22,351 nt of DNA, taken from the NCBI GenBank assembly GCA_015231715.1, contig JADGBB010000010.1, positions 12,518 through 34,868 on the forward strand, given 5' to 3'. Below, in pieces: positions 7,893 to 14,577 of this stretch. How positions within the stretch are numbered: the first letter of the stretch is position 1; every line of letters begins with the position of its first letter. The notes beneath the pieces were generated by a model that was given only the letters and a program-made list of their open reading frames with translations, was not told the DNA's origin and made no database searches. The translations under genes were made by a program, and so were the position numbers. Origin of the DNA: Candidatus Omnitrophota bacterium. GTDB taxonomy: Bacteria; Omnitrophota; Koll11; Tantalellales; Tantalellaceae.

Positions 7893-8822
7893 CTAAAACT
7901 GCGCCGACGCCTTAACCATAACTTCCTGATCAGCCGAAACGTTTTTACCCCAAAATGTTTGCCCGTATGTAAACGAAACATTTAGTGAATCACCTTGACG
8001 AGTAATAGAGTTAGTAGCAGCTTCTACAGAGACATCTTCCGGATCAGATTTATTAAAAAGATCATATATTTCAAGCAGTTCAAATGTAGGCCCGATACGC
8101 CAAATAGCGTATTCTTTTATAAGCCTGTTGCCTTCATGGTCGTCTGCGGCGTACATGCAGTCAACTTCGCCTTTGAAAAGCATCCAATTCGTAGGCCATA
8201 CACCAACTTCAGCAAAGAATGGAACCTGGTCAGCAATATTTCTCATATTAATCCTGTAACCTGTTTCAATGCCGAAAAACCATGGGTAAGGTCCTTGAAA
8301 TTGTCTTGCTATAAGTACTCTCATATCGAGGGCATCAGTTCTGTCGCTAAGGCCGGGGACTTCCGCAAGATCATTCAAACCGCCACCGTCTTCCGCATAG
8401 CCTGTGTAAAAGAAATATTTAGCCTGCAAACTCACAACAAAAGGTTCCTTAAGAATGCGCCATCTGCCGCCGAGATGAAAATCAGTAACAGCATGATTGC
8501 TTGCCGAGTAGGGGCCCCAGCTAGGATTTCTGGCATACTCTTTGTAATAAGCTGTTTTAAAAGTAACGCCGCCAAGCAAAGTCAACCAATCATATGCGCC
8601 GTACTCCATCTTTCCTTCCATCGACCAGCCCCAGCTTCTGGCATCATTGCCTTTTCTGCGCATTTCACCGGCTTCATTAATAAAATCATCTTTAGCCCAG
8701 TTGAATTTTGTGAGAAACTCTACCCAAGTATCTTTCTGAGGTAATGTCCAAGCGCCCGCATGACTCGTTTCAGGTTTAAGTAAAACACAAACCATAAATA
8801 GAACAAAAAACAATTTTTTCAT
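7893..8822 (-). CDS. Putative outer-membrane beta-barrel protein
   Basis: 309 aa. A Sec signal peptide ends at SHA-GA. The mature part shows alternating amphipathic strands (WGWSMEGKMEYGAYDWLTLLGGVTF, GIETGYRI, WLLFKGEVD-type), no hydrophobic helices, and a C-terminal Phe (KASAQF), the hallmark of BAM-assembled barrels. No named family recognised with certainty; the opening GAWTLPQKDTWVEF recalls XagA-like or 'transporter' barrels. It is convergent to the GH130 gene and shares its bidirectional terminator. It has its own near-consensus promoter, so it need not belong to the mannan locus. SD AAAGG lies upstream of the ATG at 8822. Confidence 0.75.
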   Translation of the reverse strand: MKKLFFVLFMVCVLLKPETSHAGAWTLPQKDTWVEFLTKFNWAKDDFINEAGEMRRKGNDARSWGWSMEGKMEYGAYDWLTLLGGVTFKTAYYKEYARNPSWGPYSASNHAVTDFHLGGRWRILKEPFVVSLQAKYFFYTGYAEDGGGLNDLAEVPGLSDRTDALDMRVLIARQFQGPYPWFFGIETGYRINMRNIADQVPFFAEVGVWPTNWMLFKGEVDCMYAADDHEGNRLIKEYAIWRIGPTFELLEIYDLFNKSDPEDVSVEAATNSITRQGDSLNVSFTYGQTFWGKNVSADQEVMVKASAQF

Positions 8823-8870
8823 AATTACCTTTCCCTTTATATTATTACTAAAATGAATAAACCTAAAGCT

Positions 8871-8898
8871 AGTATATATTATTATTGTGTCATGTCAA
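8871..8898 (-). promoter_or_regulatory. Sigma-70 promoter of the outer-membrane protein gene
   Basis: Read on the - strand: TTGACA (8898-8893), 16-bp spacer, TATACT (8876-8871). The predicted start leaves a leader of about 40 nt before the ATG at 8822. Confidence 0.75.
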
Positions 8899-9046
8899 AT
8901 AAAACCTATCATTAAACTACCTGTGTAAAGATTGAGATAATATCTTTAACCACAATTGTAAACTAGAGTTAAAGTTCCTGTATTTGTATTTACCTCTTGA
9001 ATATCAGACAGCAATAATATATATTTTACTTAACAAGAGAGGTACT

Positions 9047-9757
9047 ATGCAGGAAAAATTTAATATATCTTTCGTTATGCCTATGTATAACGAAGAGGCG
9101 AATATAGAAAAAACAATATCAACATTAATTTTAATAGCTGAAGAAGTGGCTCAAGATTTTGAGATTGTAGTTGTCGATGATGCATCAACAGATTCTTCTG
9201 CAAAAATTGTTAAAAGCCTTTCAGCAAAAGAAAATAAAATTAAATTCTTTCAGCTCGAAAAAAACACAATGTTCGGAGGTGCGTTCGCCGAATGTTTCAA
9301 AAAAGCCGAAAAAGATATCATAGTATACATGGATTCGGACATGCCTGTGGATCAAAAAGATATTAAGTCGTCAATTCCGCTTATAAAAAATTATTCCATT
9401 GTGACAGGTATAAGCAAGATAAAAAAAGGCGACACAATTTTTCGTAAATTAGTTTCTATGACATATAATTTTGTTGTAAGAATACTTTTCGGATTGAATG
9501 TTAAAGACATCAATTCAGGGTATAAAATAGTGAAAAAAGATTTTGTAAAAGATCTAAAGTTCATATCAAAAAGCCCGTTCATAGATGTAGAACTTTTTTT
9601 GCATGCTAGAAAAAAAAGAGCTCAAATAACACAGTACCCATTGATATTTCAACCCCGTGAAGGCGGAAAGTCTTATATAGCAAGCACGCCTATAATGCTC
9701 GCAACAGTTAGAGACATGCTGAAGGTTTTGTATTCATATCGTTTACGAATAAAATAA
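9047..9757 (+). CDS. Family 2 glycosyltransferase (DPM1/GtrB-like)
   Basis: 236 aa GT-A fold glycosyltransferase. Motifs: VMPMYNEEANI near the N-terminus, VVVDDASTDSS (nucleotide-binding Asp), MDSDMPVD with the metal-binding DxD at 96-98, and DINSGYKIVKK. The pattern matches polyprenyl-phosphate sugar transferases (dolichol-P-mannose synthase-like), but there are no C-terminal membrane helices, so it is the soluble form. I start at ATG 9047 after AAGAGAGG; an upstream TTG would add 21 unlikely residues. The stop is 2 nt before a ChbG-type deacetylase, so the two are translated together and probably modify the same lipid-linked sugar. Donor and acceptor are unknown. Confidence 0.82.
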   Translation: MQEKFNISFVMPMYNEEANIEKTISTLILIAEEVAQDFEIVVVDDASTDSSAKIVKSLSAKENKIKFFQLEKNTMFGGAFAECFKKAEKDIIVYMDSDMPVDQKDIKSSIPLIKNYSIVTGISKIKKGDTIFRKLVSMTYNFVVRILFGLNVKDINSGYKIVKKDFVKDLKFISKSPFIDVELFLHARKKRAQITQYPLIFQPREGGKSYIASTPIMLATVRDMLKVLYSYRLRIK

Positions 9758-9759
9758 TT

Positions 9760-10497
9760 ATGAATGAGAAAAGATTAATAATTAATGCTGATGATCTAGG
9801 CCTTTCCATGGCTAATAACTTGGCTATAAGGCAATGTTTTGAAAAAAACAAAATATCCGATACAAGCATAATGTCAAGAGGTGAAGCTTTTGATGCAGCT
9901 GTACTCATTTTGAAAGAATTGAATATAAATAATGTCGGAGTGCATCTTACTTTAACCGGCGGTACTATGCCGGCAAACTATTTCGAGTTCTGCAAAAAAT
10001 ATTTTTCAGGAAGAATCAGAAAAGGGATGATACGACAGGAATTGGATTCTCAGATAAAAAAAGTTTACGATCTGGGATTTGCAATAACTCATTTAGATAG
10101 CCATGAACATGTACATATGCTGCCTGGGGTATTGAGCGCAGTAATAGAGCTGGCCAAAAAATATAAAATACCGAATATCAGAATGCCAATGGAACCGTGC
10201 ACGTCAATTTTTAAAAATTTCAATTTTAAAGATCTCTTCAGATACAAATTCCTAAAAATATTCTCTTACTTGGGCTTGATGAAATTAAAGAAAAACAAAA
10301 TCAATCATAACGATCATTTTTTAGGACATTTTCATTCAACAAGAATATCAAAAGATATATTTGAATATTTAATAGCCAACCTTAAAGAGGGCACAACAGA
10401 GATAGCTTTCCATCCAATTATTTCGGACAACGCAACAGAGTTAAAAACCTTAATGGAATCTGATTTGAGCAAGATGAATATAATAAGCTATCGGTAA
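9760..10497 (+). CDS. ChbG/YdjC-family carbohydrate deacetylase
   Basis: 245 aa. Family motifs in order: IINADDLGLS with metal-binding Asp11/Asp12, VGVHLTLTGG with His62, and THLDSHEHVHMLP with His115/His117/His119. These are the metal-ligand regions of YdjC-like N-deacetylases, which remove acetyl groups from amino sugars. ATG follows the GT2 stop by 2 nt. Next to a polyprenyl-P-sugar transferase this suggests transfer followed by deacetylation of a lipid-linked HexNAc, as in other GT2-deacetylase couples; that pathway is inference. The 3' end overlaps the stop of the convergent toxin gene by 10 bp. Confidence 0.82.
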   Translation: MNEKRLIINADDLGLSMANNLAIRQCFEKNKISDTSIMSRGEAFDAAVLILKELNINNVGVHLTLTGGTMPANYFEFCKKYFSGRIRKGMIRQELDSQIKKVYDLGFAITHLDSHEHVHMLPGVLSAVIELAKKYKIPNIRMPMEPCTSIFKNFNFKDLFRYKFLKIFSYLGLMKLKKNKINHNDHFLGHFHSTRISKDIFEYLIANLKEGTTEIAFHPIISDNATELKTLMESDLSKMNIISYR

Positions 10498-10742
10498 ACA
10501 TCTTTTCTGTGCATTACTTTCAACACTTCAATTATAATTTTCTTTTCGATAATGTCATATATAATGCGATAAGATCCAACCCTATATGAATAAAGACCTT
10601 TTAATTTAGCTTTAAGAGCTTTTCCAGTATAGGGGGAGAGAGACAGTTCTTTAATGACATTACCGATCTTATCTTTTGTTTTAGGCGGCAAAACATCTAT
10701 TTGTTTTTTAGCTTTAAGAGCAATTATGATGATATAGTTCAT
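10488..10742 (-). CDS. RelE/ParE-family toxin
   Basis: 84 aa, typical size for the superfamily. Seen: the helix AKKQIDVLPPKTKDKIGNVIKELS, the GKALKAKLKGLYSYRVGSYRIIYDI core, and the C-terminal VLKVMHRKDVYR. These fit the mRNA-interferase/gyrase-poison fold, with Arg residues in the YRVGSYRIIY strand and HRKDVY ending. It overlaps the upstream antitoxin by ATGA (10742-10739), a standard coupled toxin-antitoxin arrangement. The target (ribosome-bound mRNA or gyrase) cannot be decided from sequence. Its last codons overlap the convergent ChbG-type gene and no terminator is visible between them. Confidence 0.88.
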   Translation of the reverse strand: MNYIIIIALKAKKQIDVLPPKTKDKIGNVIKELSLSPYTGKALKAKLKGLYSYRVGSYRIIYDIIEKKIIIEVLKVMHRKDVYR

Positions 10743-11011
10743 TTATTCTTTTTACCTTTTTCAAAAACTTCTTCAAAAGAAAAAAATTGACCTTTATTTA
10801 TCTGCTTTTTAGCCTCAACAATGTCATTGAATACATCCTCATCTGTGATAATATTAAGTGTTTCGATCCAGCTTTCATATTCATCATAACTCATTAGCAC
10901 AGCCACGGGTCTTCCGTTTTTTGATAGAAGAAAGTTTTCCATTGTTGTATCAGCTTTTCGAACAATCTCAAGAAAATGAGCCTTAGCTTCAGTCACCGTT
11001 AAATTCGTCAT
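10739..11011 (-). CDS. Phd/YefM-family antitoxin
   Basis: 90 aa. The N-terminal DNA-binding part opens with NLTVTEAKAHFLEIVRKAD and continues FLLSKNGRPVAVLMSYDEYESW, the classic Phd/YefM sequence. The C-terminal region (DVFNDIVEAKKQINKGQFFSFEEVF) is the toxin-neutralising tail. AGGGGG precedes the ATG. It lies upstream of and overlaps the toxin by 4 nt. Autorepression is expected at the small palindrome upstream. Confidence 0.9.
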   Translation of the reverse strand: MTNLTVTEAKAHFLEIVRKADTTMENFLLSKNGRPVAVLMSYDEYESWIETLNIITDEDVFNDIVEAKKQINKGQFFSFEEVFEKGKKNK

Positions 11012-11032
11012 TTTATAACCCCCTATTTTATA

Positions 11033-11046
11033 GTCACAATTATGAC
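11033..11046. promoter_or_regulatory. Putative operator of the toxin-antitoxin pair
   Basis: GTCACAATTATGAC has inverted half-sites GTCA/TGAC separated by 6 bp. It lies about 22-35 bp upstream of the antitoxin ATG and overlaps the probable promoter region, as expected for Phd/YefM autoregulation. Confidence 0.5.
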
Positions 11047-11278
11047 CACTTTAATTTTATCATAAATTAAAGAAGACGACAAGTACGGATGCGTCAGTTG
11101 GGTCTTGATTTAGTATTTTGTTGAATTAATAACGAGTTAAACAGGCGAACGTTTGAATTATTAGAGATTGTTAATTAATTTTTATTTTCACAGTCAAAGG
11201 GTTAGAGACGAGTACAAATTACTTAGAGAAGCGAGAGGAAACCGAGGAGCGAAAGCGACGAGGGCCCCGCGAGCCCGC

Positions 11279-11342
11279 CTGGAAAATCGTCTAGATTTAA
11301 AAGAAGAATTCATTCTTCTTTTAAATCTAGACGATTTTCCAG
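11279..11342. repeat. Perfect 31-bp-arm palindrome
   Basis: Arms 11279-11309 and 11312-11342 are exact reverse complements with only TC between them. An arm begins CTGGAAAATCGTCTAG. No T run follows. A GC-rich purine-biased stretch (11232-11278) precedes it. Nothing else in the window matches it. Confidence 0.9.
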
Positions 11343-11365
11343 ATGAAATCACGAAGTGATTTCAT
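11343..11365. repeat. Second palindrome, immediately adjacent
   Basis: ATGAAATCAC (11343-11352), GAA, GTGATTTCAT (11356-11365): a 10-bp perfect stem starting at the base after the 31-bp palindrome ends. Confidence 0.85.
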
Positions 11366-11366
11366 G

Positions 11367-11410
11367 ACCAAAATTTCCGGAAAGAGCAAAACGGTATGAA
11401 AAATTTTGGT
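11367..11410 (-). repeat. Third inverted repeat, including the tRNA-Leu 3' end
   Basis: ACCAAAATTT (11367-11376) and AAATTTTGGT (11401-11410) are reverse complements. The right arm contains the tRNA discriminator and CCA (11407-11410). Read on the - strand it is the hairpin directly downstream of tRNA-Leu; it could terminate transcription or compete with the mature 3' end. Confidence 0.7.
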
Positions 11411-11492
11411 GCGGGCGAGAGGATTTGAACCTCCAAGAAGTTGCCCTCACATGGACCTGAACCATGCGCGTCTGCCATTCCGCCACGCCCGC
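11407..11492 (-). tRNA. tRNA-Leu (anticodon CAG)
   Basis: Read on the - strand, the acceptor GCGGGCG pairs with CGCCCGC; the discriminator A and CCA are encoded. The anticodon stem CATGG/CCATG encloses TTCAGGT (anticodon CAG). A long variable arm and the T-arm GAGGTTCAAATCCTC are present. 86 nt, class II. Confidence 0.96.
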
Positions 11493-11533
11493 AAAGAGTG
11501 GCTACTAGTATTGCTTATTGACAAGCAAGTCGG

Positions 11534-11562
11534 ATTATACTATAAATTATGACCCCAGTCAA
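11534..11562 (-). promoter_or_regulatory. Promoter of tRNA-Leu
   Basis: - strand: TTGACT (11562-11557), 17-bp spacer, TATAAT (11539-11534). Transcription would start about 35 nt before the mature tRNA 5' end at 11492. Confidence 0.85.
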
Positions 11563-11642
11563 ATAGACGGGTTTTTGAATTTGTATAAAAATGCAGTAAA
11601 AAAGCTAGTAAATTCAAAAAATGTGATAAAATAGGTTGTAGA

Positions 11643-12083
11643 ATGGACATAAAAAATAAACAGGTTTTTAAAGATTACTTTATTGAAGAAACTTATCAAG
11701 CCGGAATACAGCTTTTAGGTTGTGAAATAAAATCGATAAGAGCCGGAAATGCTAATCTTAAAGGGAGTTTTGTAAAAATACAGAATGCGGAAGCTTATGT
11801 GTATAATGTGCATATAATGCCGTATGAGTTCACTTTAGAGCAGCATGATCCGGTTAGACCCAGAAAACTTCTGCTTCATAAAAAAGAGATAGATGTTATT
11901 TGGCGGAAACTGGAACAAAAAGGATATTCACTTTTACCTTTAAAAATTTATTTCATAAGAGGTTTTGCTAAGCTTGAAATAGGTTTAGGTAAAGGGAAAA
12001 AACATTATGATAAGCGTTCTGATATCAAGAAAAAAGAAACAAACCGAGAGATAGCCAGAGAGCTTAAACATAGGAACAGATAA
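11643..12083 (+). CDS. smpB: SsrA-binding protein SmpB
   Basis: 146 aa. Essential partner of tmRNA in trans-translation; it binds the tRNA-like domain and takes the place of the missing anticodon arm in the ribosome. Diagnostic stretches: FIEETYQAGIQLLGCEIKS, GNANLKGSFV, NVHIMPYE, RPRKLLLHKKEI, LPLKIYFIRGFAKLEIGLGKGKKHYDKR, followed by the basic C-terminal tail (KKKETNREIARELKHRNR). There is no clear Shine-Dalgarno before ATG 11643, and a GATAAAAT element ends about 10 nt upstream, so the transcript may have a very short leader. ssrA begins 17 nt after the stop, leaving little room for a separate ssrA promoter apart from one inside smpB. Confidence 0.97.
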   Translation: MDIKNKQVFKDYFIEETYQAGIQLLGCEIKSIRAGNANLKGSFVKIQNAEAYVYNVHIMPYEFTLEQHDPVRPRKLLLHKKEIDVIWRKLEQKGYSLLPLKIYFIRGFAKLEIGLGKGKKHYDKRSDIKKKETNREIARELKHRNR

Positions 12084-12100
12084 AGTTCATTGACAATTTT

Positions 12101-12488
12101 GGGGGTGACAGGTCTCGACATGATCGAGTAGCTTGCGGAGCAGCATGCAGTGGATAACAGTTGGCCACTATAATAATCTGTTAAAAAAAATAAATGCAGA
12201 CTACAATCCAGTAGCTGACGCTGAAGCCATTTTGGCTGAAGCAACACTAGCTCCTCAATACGCAGGAGCGGGTATGTTTAGCGGCGCCCTTGCCGTTTAA
12301 CAGCACCTTAAACTAATAAGGGACTGTAATAGGTTTTGTCCTCGGGCCTAATACAACATTTTGAGGACTGCTCTTCCGAAAGTACTGTCTGTAGTTCTTC
12401 GGAAGAAAAGAAAAAAATCAGACTAAGCATGTAGATACTCTCAGGAAACAGCTCATGGACCCGGGTTCGATTCCCGGCACCTCCACCA
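12101..12488 (+). ncRNA. ssrA: Transfer-messenger RNA (tmRNA)
   Basis: One-piece tmRNA, 388 nt. The acceptor GGGGGUG pairs with CACCUCC, followed by discriminator A and encoded CCA at 12486-12488. The T-arm is GACCCGGGTTCGATTCCCGGC. Pseudoknot PK1 is visible: AGTGG (12149) with CCACT (12165), and AACAG (12156) with CTGTT (12178). The resume codon GCA is at 12196, 13 nt after PK1. The tag frame runs 34 codons to TAA at 12298-12300, starting ADYNPVADAE and ending SGALAV. Most tags are 8-15 residues, so this is long; the ALAV end resembles the usual ALAA protease signal. Later pseudoknot hairpins are present (CTTCCGAA with TTCGGAAG, 12372-12404). The last 17 nt are the target of the cassette array downstream. 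Confidence 0.96.
12472..12488 (+). other. Core site copy 0 (ssrA 3' end, attachment site)
   Basis: TCCCGGCACCTCCACCA, the T-arm 3' strand and acceptor/CCA end of tmRNA. It recurs exactly at 14398, 15878, 17171 and 18703. It is the functional tmRNA end and left boundary of unit 1. Confidence 0.9.
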
Positions 12489-12502
12489 ATACATTTATAC
12501 AC

Positions 12503-12535
12503 AAAGCCGATTTCACGCACGAAGTCGGCTTTTTT
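12503..12535 (+). terminator. Intrinsic terminator of ssrA, left end of unit 1
   Basis: AAAGCCGA...TCGGCTTT stem with T6, 15 nt after CCA. It belongs to the inserted unit if the array model is right. Confidence 0.88.
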
Positions 12536-12623
12536 GCGTTAACACCCTGTAACCCAAGTATCATGGAACAGTAGATATCTTCAGATACCATCAGTTATCA
12601 GCAGTGGTAAGGGTACATTGTTA

Positions 12624-12642
12624 GGTGCAAATCGTGGTGGAA
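12624..12642 (+). repeat. Left arm-like repeat of unit 1
   Basis: GGTGCAAATCGTGGTGGAA, repeated exactly at 14339-14357 near the right end of the same unit: a 19-bp perfect direct repeat flanking the gene. Possible recombinase arm site. Confidence 0.75.
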
Positions 12643-12702
12643 ATTATTTTTCAATATATCATCATGGTTGTGCCATTTCATTATGTATATCATTAAATAT
12701 GG

Positions 12703-12731
12703 ATGACATCTTAAAGTTATGATGATACAAT
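12703..12731 (+). promoter_or_regulatory. Promoter of unit 1 gene (leaderless)
   Basis: ATGACA (12703-12708), 17-bp spacer, TACAAT (12726-12731). The expected start, about 7 nt after the -10, falls at or next to the ATG at 12738, and no SD is present, so the transcript is probably leaderless. Confidence 0.6.
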
Positions 12732-12737
12732 TCATTT

Positions 12738-14312
12738 ATGTCGATTAAAAAAAATAATCTGAATCTACCTATTAACATTGAAGATCTTCTGACTGCTCGT
12801 ACCGTAGAATGGGAACGATTAGAATTCAAGGCTAGATGGAATCCCGAAGATGTTATGCATACAATGTGTGCGTTTGCCAATGATGTCCATAATCTTGGAG
12901 GCGGTTATATTGTTTTGGGGATTGCGGAGCAACATGGCAGACCTGCGGGAAAGCAAAAAGGGCTATCTGCTAAAAATGTTGATAAGATTCAAAAAGAGAT
13001 AATCGAAATAGGTCATAAAATACAGCCTTACTATCATCCAGTTGTTGTGCCATGTGTCTACAAAAACAAACATATTATTGTTTTGTGGTGTATAGGAGGT
13101 CAGACTCGTCCGTATAAGGCTCCTGTGTCGTTATCCAAGGATAATAAGAGGTTCGCGTATTATGTGAGAAAAGCGTCAAAAACTGTTATAGCAAAAGCCC
13201 AAGACGAAAAAGATCTATTCGATCTTGCTAGTGATGTCCCATTTGACGATAGAATAAATAGTACAGCGAATGTTAATGATTTAGAACTTGGTTTAATTCG
13301 ATCTTTTTTGCAATATGTAAAAAGTGATTTATTTGAAGAGTCTGCAAAAATGGATTTTATACAACTTTGTCGCAATATGAAGATAATTGACGGACCCGAC
13401 GAAGCTGTTCGTCCAAAGAATGTTGGATTGATGTTTTTTAATCCCGAACCGGATAAATATTTTAAGCAAGCACAAATCGATGTAGTATCTTTTCCGAATG
13501 GCCCGGGTGCGGATAATTTTACGGAAAAAATATTTAAAGGTCCTCTTAATGTTATGCTGTCTGATGCTTTGAATTATATAAAGTCTCAATTCATTGAAGA
13601 AAATATCCAGAAATACGCGCATAAAGCCGAAGCCGAACATAGTTTCAATTATTCATATGTTGCTATTGAGGAAGCGTTAACAAACGCTGTATACCACAGG
13701 TCATATGAAATACGTGAACCGATCGAGGTCCGAATATTACCGGATAAGATCACTATTGGTAGTTTTCCTGGACCGGATGGGTCAATTAAAGATAAAGACA
13801 TTGAGAAAGGCTTATTTTTATCCAGAAGGTATCGTAATCGACGTATTGGTGAGTTTCTGAAGGAGCTTGAACTCACAGAAGGAAGGGGGACGGGGCTGCC
13901 GAAGATATATCAGGCTATTAAAAAGAATGGCTCTCCTGAGCCTGTCATCCATACGGATGATGACCGCAGTTTTTTTATCATAGAGTTTCCAATTCATCCT
14001 ATTGCTGCAGCGATTAAAAAAAAGAAAGATACCACGGTAGCTACCACGGAAGTCACCACTGAAGTCGCCACGGAAGTCTATAAGTTGTTAACGCTGATGA
14101 AGGGTGATCAGACGAAGAGGGAATTAATGTCAAAATTGGGATTGGGAAATGATGAACACTTTAGAAAATCATATTTGGTTGTAGCCCTGAGGGATGGGTT
14201 AATTGCAATGACTATTCCGGATAAACCTACCAGCAATAAGCAGAAATATCGATTATCTGAAAAAGGAAAGAGATATTTGCAGCAGATCGATAGTTCCCCC
14301 AAAAGTTGTTAA
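12738..14312 (+). CDS. AlbA_2 (Schlafen-type) / GHKL ATPase / winged-helix protein
   Basis: 524 aa. Residues about 22-150 form the AlbA_2/Schlafen-like domain (EWERLEFKARW, CAFANDVHNLGGGYIVLGI, and a YYVRKASKTV strand). Residues about 310-425 are a GHKL-type ATP-binding domain often annotated 'RecG-like': YVAIEEALTNAVYHRSY (N-box), then LTEGRGTGLPKIYQAI (G-rich box) and FFIIEFPIHP. A Thr/Glu/Val repeat linker (TTEVTTEVATEV) leads to a C-terminal winged helix (about 455-520, KRELMSKLGLGNDEHFRKSYL). Such proteins act as regulators or defence-type NTPases; the exact function is unknown. It is the only gene in unit 1, with its own promoter and arm-like repeats on both sides, which points to a selfish or protective cargo. 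Confidence 0.85.
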   Translation: MSIKKNNLNLPINIEDLLTARTVEWERLEFKARWNPEDVMHTMCAFANDVHNLGGGYIVLGIAEQHGRPAGKQKGLSAKNVDKIQKEIIEIGHKIQPYYHPVVVPCVYKNKHIIVLWCIGGQTRPYKAPVSLSKDNKRFAYYVRKASKTVIAKAQDEKDLFDLASDVPFDDRINSTANVNDLELGLIRSFLQYVKSDLFEESAKMDFIQLCRNMKIIDGPDEAVRPKNVGLMFFNPEPDKYFKQAQIDVVSFPNGPGADNFTEKIFKGPLNVMLSDALNYIKSQFIEENIQKYAHKAEAEHSFNYSYVAIEEALTNAVYHRSYEIREPIEVRILPDKITIGSFPGPDGSIKDKDIEKGLFLSRRYRNRRIGEFLKELELTEGRGTGLPKIYQAIKKNGSPEPVIHTDDDRSFFIIEFPIHPIAAAIKKKKDTTVATTEVTTEVATEVYKLLTLMKGDQTKRELMSKLGLGNDEHFRKSYLVVALRDGLIAMTIPDKPTSNKQKYRLSEKGKRYLQQIDSSPKSC

Positions 14313-14345
14313 AAAGATAATAAAATTGGTACATAATTGGTGCAA

Positions 14346-14367
14346 ATCGTGGTGGAATCGTGGTGGA
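14346..14367 (+). repeat. Right-end tandem 11-bp repeats of unit 1
   Basis: ATCGTGGTGGA twice in perfect tandem (14346-14356, 14357-14367), starting exactly 52 bp before the core. A TTGGTGC motif precedes them (14337-14343). Unit 2 has the same repeats at the same distance. Confidence 0.85.
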
Positions 14368-14397
14368 ATGGTAAATTTGAGCACGAATGAGGACAGA

Positions 14398-14414
14398 TCC
14401 CGGCACCTCCACCA
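14398..14414 (+). other. Core site copy 1 (unit 1/unit 2 junction)
   Basis: Exact 17-bp match to the ssrA 3' end. The sequence upstream (GAGGACAGA) is unrelated to the tmRNA T-arm, so this is an att remnant rather than a tRNA. Followed by GTTAAAAC. Confidence 0.92.
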
Positions 14415-14422
14415 GTTAAAAC

Positions 14423-14462
14423 AAAAAACCCGGAAAAGAATAAACTCTTTTTCGGGTTTTTT
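14423..14462 (+). terminator. Intrinsic terminator at left end of unit 2
   Basis: AAAACCCG-GAAAAG paired with CTTTTTCGGGTTTT, then a T run. Starts 8 nt after the core. Confidence 0.88.
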
Positions 14463-14484
14463 GTGTAGATAACTTTGATTATTT

Positions 14485-14536
14485 GTGCATAAGTGTCTGT
14501 CGATGTGTGCATAATGAAATGTTGTTTTGTGCATAA
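14485..14536 (+). promoter_or_regulatory. Three GTGCATAA iterons at exact 22-bp spacing
   Basis: GTGCATAA begins at 14485, 14507 and 14529, each two helical turns apart on the same DNA face. The third lies between the -35 (TTGTTT, 14522-14527) and the -10 (TACACT, 14545-14550; 17-bp spacer). This fits cooperative repressor binding or, for the first copy, a left recombinase arm. Confidence 0.7.
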
Positions 14537-14577
14537 TAGTATGGTACACTTACTTATAGTTGTCAAAGGAGGGAAGT

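Noticed and set aside
7995..8744. 249-codon + strand frame
   Set aside because: Antisense to the outer-membrane protein gene, which has signal peptide, C-terminal Phe, SD and promoter; the + frame has none of these.
11168..11359. 63-codon open frame with TTG start
   Set aside because: It runs through the purine-rich block and the perfect palindrome; the repeated LENRLDLKEEF/LLNLDDFPD pattern is just the palindrome translated. No ribosome site.
12308..12520. - strand frame over the tmRNA 3' end (GGGAGNRTRVHE...)
   Set aside because: Peptides of this kind are a classic translation artefact of tRNA/tmRNA 3' ends.
14485..14536. Possible CRISPR-like array (regular repeats)
   Set aside because: Repeats are only 8 bp at 22-bp period with three copies, and no cas genes are present; better explained as operator or arm sites.
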